64,000 bases of DNA from an uncultured Selenomonadaceae bacterium (GCA_905233135.1 CAJOCQ010000007.1:1-64000), one strand, 5' to 3'; counted from the stretch's first letter, positions 25,904 to 34,917 are shown. Translations and numbers: made by a program. Notes: a model not told the origin generated them from the sequence alone.

Positions 25904-27043
25904 TTGAAATGGAAAATTTTGATTGCCGCCGCTTTGATAATCGGCGCGGCAGTCGGCTATAAATTTTATTCTGATACAGTCGAAGAGGCAGCCGCTCCAA
26001 CTTACGAAACTGAAAAAGTTGTGCGAATGGATTTAACAAAAACCGTTTCTGCAACAGGTACGATTCAACCAAAAAACAGCGTCGAAGTCTCCAGCAAAAT
26101 TACCGCGCGCGTTAAAGAAATTCTCGTCGAAGAAAATCAGCAAGTTACAGCAGGGCAAGTTGTAGCAATTTTGGACGGGCGCGATTTTGAAGCTACGCGC
26201 GACCAAGCGCAATTTACATTGACAAATTACGCGCAGAAATTAAAACGTATCGAACGCCTTTATAACATCGGCGCAAAATCTAAAGAAGAACTCGAAGAAG
26301 CGCAATATAATTACGACCGCGCAAAATCCGAACTTGAAAAAGCTGAATCAAATGTCAATGAAACTGTCATAACTGCGCCAATGGACGGCGTGGTTGTCGG
26401 TGAACCAATTTCGGCGGGAAGTATGGCTGTTCAAGGCAACAGCAACCCTACAGTTATTTTGCGAATTGCAGATTTAAGCGAAAAGCTTGTTAAGGCAAAA
26501 GTTGACGAAACTGATATTGGCAGTATCAGAGTTGGCGAACGCGCAAATTTTACGGTTGACGCCTTCCCTGACGAAAAATTTTCTGCAACCGTCAACAAAA
26601 TTTCTCAAACTGATACAAATAATTCTTGGGATTCAAGCAATTCCAGCAATTCAAATTCAAGCAGTAGCAGTTCAAATTCTGTAATTTATTACTATGTGAC
26701 TTTCCACGCGCCCGACCCGAAGAATTTATTGTTGCCGGCAATGACTGCGCGCCTTGATATTATCGTTGGACAGGCGCAAAACGCCCTTTGCGTTCCAATC
26801 GAAGCAATTAAAACTGACGCGCAAGGCTCCTACGTTGAAAAAATTACAAAGGACGAGCGCGGCAAAGATACCGCCGAAAAAGTTTATTTAACTGTCGGAA
26901 TGTACGGCGAAGAATACGTTCAAGTTACAACTGATAAACTTAAAGCGGGCGATGATATTTCTGTTACATATCAAGCGGCGAAAACTTCCACGCAAAGTGG
27001 AAATCGCGGCGGCGGTATGGGCAGACCTCCGCGTATGTTTTAA
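25904..27043 (+). CDS. MacA-like periplasmic adaptor
   Basis: About 379 aa, a membrane-fusion protein of tripartite efflux pumps. It has an N-terminal membrane anchor (residues about 4-20), the lipoyl halves (KTVSATGTIQPKNSVEV and VTAPMDGVV-like ITAPMDGVVVG) flanking a coiled coil, then beta-barrel and membrane-proximal domains. An unusual Ser/Asn-rich insert (near residues 245-265) interrupts the beta-barrel region. TTG at 25904 follows AGGTGG by 8 nt and is preferred to GTG at 25892. No MacB ABC permease follows; a terminator does. Confidence 0.85.
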   Translation: MKWKILIAAALIIGAAVGYKFYSDTVEEAAAPTYETEKVVRMDLTKTVSATGTIQPKNSVEVSSKITARVKEILVEENQQVTAGQVVAILDGRDFEATRDQAQFTLTNYAQKLKRIERLYNIGAKSKEELEEAQYNYDRAKSELEKAESNVNETVITAPMDGVVVGEPISAGSMAVQGNSNPTVILRIADLSEKLVKAKVDETDIGSIRVGERANFTVDAFPDEKFSATVNKISQTDTNNSWDSSNSSNSNSSSSSSNSVIYYYVTFHAPDPKNLLLPAMTARLDIIVGQAQNALCVPIEAIKTDAQGSYVEKITKDERGKDTAEKVYLTVGMYGEEYVQVTTDKLKAGDDISVTYQAAKTSTQSGNRGGGMGRPPRMF

Positions 27044-27066
27044 CTAAAAATTTTTCAAACTAAAAA

Positions 27067-27095
27067 AGCCGCTGATTCAAGCGGCTAATTTTTTT
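27067..27095. terminator. Terminator shared by the macA-like gene and purA
   Basis: Stem AGCCGCT / AGCGGCT around GATTCA, with T-rich sequence after it on the plus strand and T run after it on the minus strand. It separates the convergent genes. Confidence 0.8.
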
Positions 27096-27108
27096 GCTAA
27101 TTTAAATT

Positions 27109-28398
27109 TTAAAAAATGCTGTCGTCAACAACAATAGTTTGGTCTCTGTTGGGACCAACTGAAATAATTCCAATTTTCGTACCTGTAACTTCAGCCATAC
27201 GTTCAAGATATTTTTTGGCGTTGGCGGGCAAATCTGCATAGTTGCGAATTTTTGAAGTATCGCATTTCCAGCCTTCAAAAGTTTCATAAACCGGCTCAAC
27301 CTGCGCGAAAACTTTTAAACTTGCAGGAATTTCATTAATAATTTTGCCGTTGAGTTTGTAAGCAACGCACATTTTAATTTCGTCGAAAGTGTCAAAAATA
27401 TCCATTTTGGTAACGCCCAAATAATCAATCCCCGAAATTTGCCCCGCATATTTTACAACGCAAGCGTCAAGCCAACCCGTACGGCGCGGACGCCCCGTCA
27501 CAGTTCCAAATTCGTGCCCTTCCTTGCGTAAACGTTCGCCAATTTCATTAAGCTGTTCAGTTGGAAAAGGACCTTCGCCGACGCGCGTTGTATAAGCTTT
27601 AACGACGCCGATAACCGTATTAATTTTTTTCGGCGCAATTCCCGCGCCGACGCAAACGCCGCCTGCAACAGGATGACTCGCCGTAACGTAAGGATAAGTT
27701 CCGTAGTCTATGTCAAGCATTGTAGCCTGTGCGCCTTCAAAGAGAATTTTTTTGCCCGCGTCAAGCTCTTCGTTAAGCAAAGTTATCGTGTCGCAAACAT
27801 ACGGGCGCAACCTGTCAGCGTAACCTTCATATTCGCGCAGAATCTCTTCATAGTTCAAAGGCGGCTGATTGTAAATTTTTTGCAGAATAATATTTTTTTG
27901 TTCAAGTGCAATTTTCAACTTCGCCGCAAATTCTTCCCTGTCAATAAAATCACAAACGCGAATGCCGATTCTGTCAGCTTTATCAATGTAGCAGGGCGAA
28001 ATTCCGCGCCCCGTCGTACCAATTTTTTTATCGCCGCGTGATTGTTCGGAAAGTTTATCCAACATTTGATGATACGGCAAAACAACGTGCGCACGATTTG
28101 ACAGGCGAATTTTTGAAACGTCAATCCCTCGCGCAGAAAGTGAATCCATTTCCTCAAGCAAAACTTTCGGGTCTACTACAACGCCGTTACCAATCACGCA
28201 AAGTTTATCCTTGCACAAAATCCCCGAAGGTACAAGCCGCAATTTATATTCAACATTATCAATGCTCAAAGTATGCCCGGCGTTGGAGCCGCCCGCAACT
28301 CTTGAAATTACGTCTGCCTTTTGCGCGTAGTAGTCAACAAATTTGCCTTTGCCTTCATCGCCCCACGAACTGCCGAGTATTACCAGTGTTTTTCCCAT
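27109..28398 (-). CDS. purA: Adenylosuccinate synthetase
   Basis: A 429-aa enzyme that joins aspartate to IMP with GTP, the first step of AMP synthesis. The N-terminal GTP-binding segment GSSWGDEGKGK, the GSNAGHT motif and the later TTRVGEGPFPTE and TGRPRRTGW segments are all diagnostic and intact. ATG at 28398 is chosen over the upstream in-frame ATG at 28416 because it gives the standard N-terminus and has AGGTG before it. It is a housekeeping cytoplasmic enzyme; purB is not in the window. Confidence 0.95.
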   Translation of the reverse strand: MGKTLVILGSSWGDEGKGKFVDYYAQKADVISRVAGGSNAGHTLSIDNVEYKLRLVPSGILCKDKLCVIGNGVVVDPKVLLEEMDSLSARGIDVSKIRLSNRAHVVLPYHQMLDKLSEQSRGDKKIGTTGRGISPCYIDKADRIGIRVCDFIDREEFAAKLKIALEQKNIILQKIYNQPPLNYEEILREYEGYADRLRPYVCDTITLLNEELDAGKKILFEGAQATMLDIDYGTYPYVTASHPVAGGVCVGAGIAPKKINTVIGVVKAYTTRVGEGPFPTEQLNEIGERLRKEGHEFGTVTGRPRRTGWLDACVVKYAGQISGIDYLGVTKMDIFDTFDEIKMCVAYKLNGKIINEIPASLKVFAQVEPVYETFEGWKCDTSKIRNYADLPANAKKYLERMAEVTGTKIGIISVGPNRDQTIVVDDSIF

Positions 28399-28477
28399 TT
28401 TACTATTACACCTCATCGATTAAAAACCAAAAACAATATCTGCGCTAAAATTTTATCACTGCGCCGCCTTACTGTCA

Positions 28478-28512
28478 ATTTTAGGTGTTAGGTGCTAGGC
28501 ATTAGGTGTTAG
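28478..28512. repeat. Degenerate heptamer-type short repeat
   Basis: Tandem units of the form TTAGGTG with variants (TTAGGTG, CTAGGCA). Similar arrays abut gene ends at 7480, 17238, 21525, 29820 and 58488. A spacer with related TTCCCTGGAACC-type sequence continues to the ychF ribosome site. Confidence 0.55.
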
Positions 28513-28645
28513 GGAAGTTTGACAAATTAAAGGCAGTTACTTAAAATATTTTGATTATTAAAGATTTTAGAGTTATAGTGAAAATCACTAATTCCTGTTC
28601 CCTGGAACCTTGGAACCCTAAAATCGACCGAAGGGAGATTTTAAC

Positions 28646-29740
28646 TTGGAAGTTGGAATAGTAGGGCTGCCGAATGTCGGCAAGTCAACACTTTTTAACG
28701 CAATTACAAAAGCAGGCGCGGAGGCGGCGAATTATCCTTTTTGTACGATTGAGCCGAATGTTGGAATTGTTGCAGTTCCTGACGAAAGGCTGAACGTTTT
28801 AACAAAAATGTACAACTCAAAAAAAACTACGCCCGCTACAGTTCGATTTGTTGACATTGCGGGACTTGTCAAAGGTGCATCGAAGGGCGAAGGACTCGGC
28901 AATAAATTTTTGGAGCACATTCGCCAAGTTGACGCAATAGCGCACGTTGTACGCTGTTTTGAAGACGAAAATATTACGCACGTTGCAAACACGATTGACC
29001 CGTTGCGCGATATTGATACAATTCAAACTGAACTTTGTTTAGCAGATTTGGAAATTATTGACAAAAGATTGGAACGCTTGACGCGCGTTTTGAAATCAGG
29101 CAACAAAGAAGCCAAGCTTGAAACAGAAATTCTTAACAAAATAAAAACGGCACTTGACGCGGCAAAACCTGCGCGAAGTGTCGAATTGACTGACGAAGAA
29201 ATTTTTTTGATACGCGAAACAAATTTGTTGACGCTCAAGCCGAATTTATATGTTGCAAATGTTTCTGAAGACGAAGCCGCCGATTATTCCGAAAATCCGC
29301 ACGTTAAAAAAGTTATCGAACTTGCGAAAAGCGAAGGCGCGCAGGTTGTGGTTATCTGCGCAAAAGTTGAATCCGAAATTGCCGAACTCGACGACGAAGA
29401 GGCAAAGGAATTTTTGGCTGATATAGGATTGAAAAACAGCGGGCTTGAAAGATTAATTCACGCGGCGTTTGACTTGTTGGGGCTTATGACATTTTTAACG
29501 GCAGGTCCCGACGAGTGCCGCGCGTGGACGATAAAAAAAGGTACGCCCGCAGTTAAAGCCGCAGGCAAAATTCACAGCGATATTGAACGCGGCTTTATTC
29601 GCGCAGAAATTGTAAACTACAACGATTTGGTAAAGCTCGGCTCTGTTACCGCCGCCCGCGATAAGGGATTGGTTCGCCTCGAAGGCAAAGAATATATTAT
29701 GCAAGACGGCGACGTTACTTACTTTAGATTTAATGTATAA
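28646..29740 (+). CDS. ychF: Redox-regulated ATPase/GTPase YchF (Obg family)
   Basis: A 364-aa P-loop NTPase of the Obg/YchF group, associated with ribosomes and oxidative stress response. It has G1 GLPNVGKSTLFN near residue 7, the switch region, DIAGLVKGAS (G3) near 70, a coiled-coil insertion, and a C-terminal TGS-like domain that ends in the conserved GKEYIMQDGDVTYFRFNV. The start is TTG at 28646 with a GGGAG site upstream. A long imperfect-hairpin terminator follows. Confidence 0.93.
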   Translation: MEVGIVGLPNVGKSTLFNAITKAGAEAANYPFCTIEPNVGIVAVPDERLNVLTKMYNSKKTTPATVRFVDIAGLVKGASKGEGLGNKFLEHIRQVDAIAHVVRCFEDENITHVANTIDPLRDIDTIQTELCLADLEIIDKRLERLTRVLKSGNKEAKLETEILNKIKTALDAAKPARSVELTDEEIFLIRETNLLTLKPNLYVANVSEDEAADYSENPHVKKVIELAKSEGAQVVVICAKVESEIAELDDEEAKEFLADIGLKNSGLERLIHAAFDLLGLMTFLTAGPDECRAWTIKKGTPAVKAAGKIHSDIERGFIRAEIVNYNDLVKLGSVTAARDKGLVRLEGKEYIMQDGDVTYFRFNV

Positions 29741-29763
29741 AAATTTTTTCCGCAATAAAAATT

Positions 29764-29817
29764 GCCGTCCTGCAACTGCGACAAGTCGTAGCAGTTGCTT
29801 TTGGACGGCTTTTTTTA
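29764..29817 (+). terminator. Long Rho-independent terminator of ychF
   Basis: GCCGTCC (29764-29770) pairs with GGACGGC (29803-29809), with an inner stem GCAACTGC / GCAGTTGC, followed by a T run. The long stem is unusually extended for this window. Confidence 0.88.
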
Positions 29818-29843
29818 TTTCCCTAACACCTAATCCCTAACAC

Positions 29844-30431
29844 CTATTTAACGGCGTTATCAAAATCAGCTTGCGGAATCAGCGTAACCAATCCCATAAT
29901 CGCCAAAATTTGTTCCAACGCAACGCGCGGCGACGCCGTATTTTTTACAACAAAATTAACGTCCTTCCACTGTTCAAATTCTTTGTTGCTGTCGGCGTAT
30001 TCGACATAATATTTAATTTCGTCATTGGAGCAACCCGCGCGCAACATTCGTTCGATAAAAACTTCTTCGTTAATCATCAAAAAAATTGTTACCAAGTCTT
30101 GATTAATAAATTTCGTCAACTGTTTAATGCCGTCAGAATTCATCATCATCATAATACTAATTTTGTGCTGTTGGTAAGAGTCTAGCACGTCAGTTTTTCG
30201 CAAGCCGAACGCGCTGCCTTGATATTGGCTGTTGACGATTAATTTTTCTTGTTCATAAGCGTCGGGTTTCATAATGTTAAAGAGTTTGCGCTTGTAGGCG
30301 TACCTGTCGTCAAAAAATTTTGTTGTAACAGACGGGATATAATGCAAGCCCATTGAAATAAGTTGAGAGACCATTGAGGATTTGCCCGAACTGTGCGGAC
30401 CGAGAAAAGCATATACTTTATTTTGAGCCAT
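29844..30431 (-). CDS. P-loop NTPase, guanylate-kinase-like
   Basis: A 195-aa cytoplasmic protein with a Walker A motif GPHSSGKSS near residue 11, followed by HYIPSVTTK, which matches the guanylate-kinase substrate loop. The remainder is diverged from true guanylate kinase, and the GMP-binding Arg/Tyr pattern is not fully clear, so nucleotide kinase activity is not certain. The stop codon TAG falls within a TTAGGTG-type repeat. Its start has AAGGAG. It lies alone between ychF and the rubrerythrin-type fusion gene. Confidence 0.75.
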   Translation of the reverse strand: MAQNKVYAFLGPHSSGKSSMVSQLISMGLHYIPSVTTKFFDDRYAYKRKLFNIMKPDAYEQEKLIVNSQYQGSAFGLRKTDVLDSYQQHKISIMMMMNSDGIKQLTKFINQDLVTIFLMINEEVFIERMLRAGCSNDEIKYYVEYADSNKEFEQWKDVNFVVKNTASPRVALEQILAIMGLVTLIPQADFDNAVK

Positions 30432-30524
30432 TTAAAATCTCCTTTCAGTCGGTTTTTAGGGTTCAAGGGTTCCAGTGAAGAGGGATTTGCACTGGTTCCC
30501 TATATCCCTTTATCCCTATATCCC

Positions 30525-31697
30525 TTAATAATTTTCCGCGTTAATTTCAAAATAACTTTGCGGGTGATTGCAAACAGGGCAAATATCTGGCGCGGCAGTT
30601 CCAACAACAATATGCCCGCAATTTCTGCATTCCCAAATTTGAACGCCCGCCTTTTTGAAGACGCTTTGCATTTCAACATTTTTCAAAAGTTTGCGGTAAC
30701 GTTCTTCGTGGTGTTTTTCGATAGCGGCAACGCCCCTGAACTGTTCCGCCAATTCGGTAAAGCCTTCCTCATCGGCTTCGCGCGCCATTCTTGCATACAT
30801 ATCTGTCCACTCAAAATTTTCGCCTTCAGCCGCGTGCAAAAGATTTTCTTCAGTGGTTCCCAATTCGCCCAACGCCTTAAACCAAAGTTTAGCGTGTTCT
30901 TTTTCGTTTTCGGCGGTTTTCAAGAAAAGTGCTGCAATTTGTTCGTAGCCGTTTTTCTTTGCAACGGAGGCGTAATAAGTATATTTATTGCGCGCTTGAG
31001 ATTCGCCTGCAAACGCCTCGCGCAGATTCTTTTCAGTTTTTGTACCGGCAAGAGATTTTTTATCAGATTTTTTGACGGGAACAATTTTTTCAAAATCGCT
31101 TGCGGGGTGTTTACAAATCGGGCAAATAAAATCTGCGGGCAATTCTTCGCCAACGTATTCATAACCGCAAATTGTGCAACGCCAAATAGTTTTGCCGTCA
31201 TCAGTTTTTCCGACGGGCGCGGGTTTCGGCTTAATATTTTTCTGATAGTAATTGTAAGTTGTTGACGGAATGTCATTAAATTTCGCCATATCGACAACAT
31301 CAGCAATAAAAATTGTATGCGTGCCTGCGTCAACCGAATTAATTACATTGCCGCTGATAAAAGAATTTGTGCCTTCGGTAATTGCAAGTGTGCCGTTTTC
31401 GGTGCGTTGAACTTTGTCGAAATTTGCGAACTTGTCAACATTTTTGCCGCTTTGAAAACCGAAATGTTTAAAGAGTTCAAAATTCGCCGCTTCGCTGATA
31501 ATCGACACGGTAAATTTTTTTGACGCCGCTATTAAATCGTGCGTGTAGTTGAGTTTGTTTACGGCGATTGAAATTCGCTCGGGATTCGCCGTAACTTGCG
31601 TAACGGTGTTAATAATGCAAGCGTTATCCTTCGTTTCATTTTTTGAACTCAAAACAAAAAGCCCGTACTGAATGTTAAATAAAACCTTGCTGTCCAT
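30525..31697 (-). CDS. Flavin reductase-rubredoxin-rubrerythrin fusion
   Basis: A 390-aa multidomain protein for removing oxygen or peroxide in anaerobes. Order: N-terminal flavin-reductase-like (Hrb-type) domain (about 1-150), a rubredoxin-like Cys4 domain ([14 protein letters not shown] ... CPICKHP, near 175-205), then a rubrerythrin di-iron domain ([43 protein letters not shown]) and a second rubredoxin-like Cys4 domain at the C-terminus ([10 protein letters not shown] ... CPVCNHP). It would pass electrons from NAD(P)H through flavin and iron to peroxide. ATG at 31697 follows GGAGGG; the frame upstream is not needed. Confidence 0.9.
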   Translation of the reverse strand: MDSKVLFNIQYGLFVLSSKNETKDNACIINTVTQVTANPERISIAVNKLNYTHDLIAASKKFTVSIISEAANFELFKHFGFQSGKNVDKFANFDKVQRTENGTLAITEGTNSFISGNVINSVDAGTHTIFIADVVDMAKFNDIPSTTYNYYQKNIKPKPAPVGKTDDGKTIWRCTICGYEYVGEELPADFICPICKHPASDFEKIVPVKKSDKKSLAGTKTEKNLREAFAGESQARNKYTYYASVAKKNGYEQIAALFLKTAENEKEHAKLWFKALGELGTTEENLLHAAEGENFEWTDMYARMAREADEEGFTELAEQFRGVAAIEKHHEERYRKLLKNVEMQSVFKKAGVQIWECRNCGHIVVGTAAPDICPVCNHPQSYFEINAENY

Positions 31698-31856
31698 TTT
31701 TTGCCCTCCAAAAAAAATTTTTTTTACCTTTGCTGATATTATAGCGGTTTCATAATTTCTTGTAAATGTCAAGACTACCAATAAAATTTTTACTTTGATA
31801 AAATATGCAAGCCACGATATTAACTGGAAAATTTTTTAGAAAGGAGAGTTACGAAA

Positions 31857-32363
31857 ATGAAACTGAAAACGGTTATAAAGCGTTCGGGAAATCCCGTTGA
31901 GTACGACCGAGAAAAAATTTTTAATGCAATAGCCGGCGCAAATAACGACGCTACAACGGCGGCTGACAAATTGCGGCAAGCTGACATTGAAAAAGTTGCA
32001 AATGCAGTTGAACTTGAAATTTCGGAGCGCGAAAGTATCAGCGTCGAAGAAATTCAGGACGAAGTGGAGAAGGCTTTAATGGCGAACGGCTTTTTTGATG
32101 TGGCGAAACAATTTATAGTTTACCGCCAAAAACATTCTCAACGCAGAATTGCGCAGAAAAAGTTAATGGACACTTACAAAGATATTTTCTTTGCGGATTC
32201 TGTAAGCGTTGACTTGAAACGCGATAACGCCAACATTAACACCGATGCTTCAATGGGGATAATGTTAAAACTCGGCGCGGAAGGCGCAAAGCATTTTGTT
32301 GATAATTACGTTTTGCCTGAAGAATTTGCAACAGCAGACAAAGAAAACTGGATTCATATCCAT
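31857..32363 (+). CDS. nrdD: Anaerobic ribonucleoside-triphosphate reductase, exon 1
   Basis: The first 169 codons of class III ribonucleotide reductase, which makes deoxyribonucleotides under anaerobic conditions. It contains the ATP-cone domain (about residues 1-90: VIKRSGNPVEYDREKIFNAI ... ) and the start of the catalytic domain, ending in WIHIH at 32363. Reading straight on gives a stop within six codons, but joining to 32647 restores the family sequence, so this is an exon. Spliced length is 169 + 56 + 503 codons, giving 727 aa, the usual size. Start ATG at 31857 follows AAAGGAGAG. Confidence 0.9.
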
Positions 32364-32646
32364 GAAAAAGTTGTGGCGTAACGTGGCGACACGTTATGGA
32401 AAATCGGGTGAACTCAAAAATTTGAGGTGTCTTGCCGACGCTTTTTTGGCGGAATTGCAGGAAATGGCAATTTGCGGCAAGGCTGACAGGGAATGCTTTT
32501 TTAGAGAATCCTGTGCTAAGACTTTTAAAAAAAGTAAAGTTAATCGACTATCGAAAGCTGAAAAGCAAGTAGAGTAGGTTTTTGGCGAAATTCCAAATTC
32601 CGAAGTGCCCGAAGTCTCTTTGAGATTATGATATAGTCAGAATTAG
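32364..32646 (+). ncRNA. Group I intron 1 in nrdD (283 nt)
   Basis: Core elements of a group I self-splicing intron are seen in order: P AATTGCAGGAAA (32453-32464), Q AATCCTGTGCTAAG (32507-32520), R GACTAT (32546-32551) and S ATAGTC (32633-32638), R and S being complementary (P7). The 5' exon ends in U and GTGG within the first 20 intron nt can pair with its CCAU end (P1 with U-G). The intron ends in G. It has no homing endonuclease gene. Removing it joins HIH to DKDFS in frame. Confidence 0.88.
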
Positions 32647-32814
32647 GACAAAGATTTCAGTTTAATAACTTTGAATTGCTGTCAAATTGATTTGTTGAAA
32701 CTTTTTCACGGCGGCTTTTCGACGGGACACGGTTTCCTGCGCGAGCCAAATTCAATTCGTTCGTATGCTTCTTTAGCGTGTATCGCAATACAAAGCAATC
32801 AAAATGATATGTTT
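32647..32814 (+). CDS. nrdD: Anaerobic ribonucleoside-triphosphate reductase, exon 2
   Basis: Fifty-six codons lying between the two introns. They read DKDFSLITLNCCQIDL ... GFSTGHGFLREPNSIRSYAS ... IQSNQNDMF, all conserved catalytic-domain sequence of NrdD. The exon begins with GAC at 32647 and ends with TTT at 32814; both junctions leave the reading phase intact (168 nt). Neither flanking end is a translation start, so this stretch is coding only after splicing. Confidence 0.88.
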
Positions 32815-33211
32815 CATAGCGGGACACTTTTGCAGTGATGCAAATGCACAAACTCTCCTTTAACCGCTTGCCGGCGGGTGTCTCCTTTTGGAGGCTAACA
32901 GGGAAGGTCAAATATTTTGTAGTGTGATAGTGTAATAGTTTGATAGTTTTTACTATTCCACTATCCAACTATACCACTATCCAACTACAATGAACGCCGT
33001 ATTTGAATAATCCTGTGCCACGTTTTTTACAAAAACAGGTCAACAGACTAGAGAAAGGATATCGACCGCATAAGGGTTTCAGCTTTATCAACTGATTAAT
33101 CGAAAATAACCGAGTATCGTAGCGGCACTATTGGCACGCGCCGCGAAAATGGAGCGTCTCATTTTTGAACACTTGAGACGGAGATATAGTCGGCTCAGAA
33201 ATTTCTGAACG
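32815..33211 (+). ncRNA. Group I intron 2 in nrdD (397 nt)
   Basis: A second group I intron with Q AATCCTGTGCCACG (33009-33022), R GACTA (33046-33050) and S TAGTC (33187-33191, within GATATAGTC). GGGACA early in the intron can pair with the exon end UGUUU (P1). The last base is G. Removing it joins NDMF to GGQSINAFDYAMAEG in frame. Peripheral sequence at about 32927-32987 is an added inverted repeat of GTAGTGTGATAGT-like units. No ORF is present. The Q/R/S elements match intron 1, so the two share ancestry. Confidence 0.87.
32927..32987. repeat. Short-repeat hairpin inside nrdD intron 2
   Basis: Tandem GATAGTGTAATAGT-like units on one arm and ACTATCCAACTATACC-like units on the other form a long imperfect inverted repeat around TTTTT. 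It lies outside the group I core elements, so splicing need not be harmed. Confidence 0.65.
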
Positions 33212-34720
33212 GGCGGGCAAAGCATAAACGCTTTTGATTATGCTATGGCCGAAGGCGTCAGGAAATCTTTTAAAAAAATCATAAAGGCGGAACTTTTGCG
33301 GGCTTGCGAATTTTGCGACATTACCCCCGCCGCCGATATTGATTTTAATATTTGTACTTATTCGGAAGGTGATAATATTGCAGCCGTTGAAAATTTAACT
33401 ACGGTTGTAGGTTCAAAAAAATTGGCAGAAAAAATTTATCGTCAAGCTTGCAAGGACGTTGAAGAGGAAACTCATCAAGCTATGGAGGCGTTGATTCATA
33501 ATTTTAACACTTTGCACAGCCGCGCAGGAGCGCAAGTTCCCTTCAGCTCAATAAATTATGGAATGGATACAAGCGCAGAAGGACGCCTTGCAACGCGCGA
33601 AGTTCTTAACGCAATAGAAGCAGGGCTCGGCAACGGCGAAACTCCAATTTTTCCAATTTCTGTTTTCCAACTTAAAGCGGGAGTTAATTATAATGTTGGC
33701 GATAAAAATTATGATTTATTTCGGCAAGCTTGCCGCGTCAGCGCAAAAAGACTTTTCCCAAATTTTGTAAATCTTGACGCGCCGTATAATCTGCAATATT
33801 ACAAACCGGGCGATTATAACAGCTACGTTGCAACGATGGGGTGCCGTACGCGCGTTATGTCAAATGTAAACGGCGCGGAACAATCCGGCTCGCGCGGCAA
33901 TTTTTCTTTCGTAACAATTAACTTGCCGAAACTTGCACTTGAGGCGAAGGGCAGCATTGACGAATTTTTCAAGCTTTACGACAAATATATTACAATTTGC
34001 CACGATTATTTATTGTTCCGCCTTAAAACCATTGAAGAAAAGCACGTTTATAATTTCCCGTTTTTAATGGGACAAGGCGTTTGGATGGATTCAGATAAAC
34101 TTAAACCAACAGATAAAATTAAGGAAGTTTTAAAGCACGCCTCCTACTCAATCGGTTTTTGCGGGCTTGCAGAATGTTTGGTTGCGTTAATCGGCGAACA
34201 TCACGGGCAAAGCGAAAAGGCTCAAGAACTCGGCTTGAAGATTGTTAAACACCTGCGCGAACGTACCGATGAATATACCAAGCTTGAAAAAAGAAATTGG
34301 ACAACTTTTGGCACGCCCGCAGAATCTACCGCCGGGCAATTCCAGCGCGCCAATCGTAAACAGTACGGAATTATTAAAGGCGTCACAAGCCGCGATTATA
34401 TGACTAATTCAAGTCACGTACCTGTTTACTTCCCAATTACCGCGCATAAAAAAATTCAGATTGAGGCACCGTACCACGCCCTTTGCAACGCGGGACATAT
34501 TGCATATATCGAAATGGACGGCGACCCTACAAAAAATCTTTCGGCATTTGAAGCGATTGTCCGCGCTATGCACGACGCAAATATGGGCTATTTTTCAATC
34601 AATCATCCTGTTGACCGCGACCCTGTTTGCGGCTACACGGGGATTATTGCCAACGAATGCCCGCACTGTCACAGAAAGGAAATTGAGCGCGGCACTTTCC
34701 ATATTGCGCGGATTTTATAA
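33212..34720 (+). CDS. nrdD: Anaerobic ribonucleoside-triphosphate reductase, exon 3
   Basis: The last 503 codons of NrdD, from GGQSINAFDY to the end. It carries the bulk of the catalytic barrel and, near the C-terminus, the glycyl-radical segment DPVCGYTG followed by a Cys-rich metal-binding motif (CPHCHR). An ATG at 33245 is not the real start: the frame begins at the splice junction and continues from exon 2. The activating enzyme NrdG is not encoded directly downstream. The gene ends at a strong hairpin terminator. Confidence 0.92.
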   Translation, partial: GGQSINAFDYAMAEGVRKSFKKIIKAELLRACEFCDITPAADIDFNICTYSEGDNIAAVENLTTVVGSKKLAEKIYRQACKDVEEETHQAMEALIHNFNTLHSRAGAQVPFSSINYGMDTSAEGRLATREVLNAIEAGLGNGETPIFPISVFQLKAGVNYNVGDKNYDLFRQACRVSAKRLFPNFVNLDAPYNLQYYKPGDYNSYVATMGCRTRVMSNVNGAEQSGSRGNFSFVTINLPKLALEAKGSIDEFFKLYDKYITICHDYLLFRLKTIEEKHVYNFPFLMGQGVWMDSDKLKPTDKIKEVLKHASYSIGFCGLAECLVALIGEHHGQSEKAQELGLKIVKHLRERTDEYTKLEKRNWTTFGTPAESTAGQFQRANRKQYGIIKGVTSRDYMTNSSHVPVYFPITAHKKIQIEAPYHALCNAGHIAYIEMDGDPTKNLSAFEAIVRAMHDANMGYFSINHPVDRDPVCGYTGIIANECPHCHRKEIERGTFHIARIL

Positions 34721-34726
34721 TAATTA

Positions 34727-34765
34727 GAGACTAAGGATTAAAAATTTTTCCTTAGTCTTTTTTTG
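34727..34765 (+). terminator. Terminator of nrdD
   Basis: AGACTAAGGA (34728-34737) pairs with TCCTTAGTCT (34749-34758), followed by T7. The sequence resembles the GACTAAGG-type short repeats scattered between genes. Confidence 0.8.
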
Positions 34766-34882
34766 CGGCTTATTTTAGAAATTTTGCAGGGGTATACTTT
34801 TATACCAAAAATATGTTGGAGGCAACGTAGCGTTGAAATTTGACGCTTTTAAATCGGTTTTAAATGTTGAATCTTAAAAATA

Positions 34883-34911
34883 TTGACAGCGAAAATTTTT
34901 TATGATATTCT
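34883..34911 (+). promoter_or_regulatory. Promoter of the rplU operon
   Basis: Consensus TTGACA (34883-34888) and TATTCT (34906-34911) with a 17-nt spacer. Transcription would begin about 34918, giving a leader of about 115 nt. From 34766 to 34880 I see only a small GGTATA/TATACC hairpin. Confidence 0.75.
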
Positions 34912-34917
34912 TCAACC

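Noticed and set aside
32296-32577. 93-aa open frame within nrdD intron 1
   Set aside because: Overlaps exon 1 and the intron core elements, and resembles no homing endonuclease.
32657-32968. 103-aa minus-strand frame over exon 2 and intron 2
   Set aside because: It is the antisense of conserved NrdD sequence and intron; no start signals.
31857-34720. nrdD as a pseudogene broken by insertions
   Set aside because: Both interruptions carry group I core elements, leave the phase exact and restore conserved sequence when removed; disruption by chance is unlikely.
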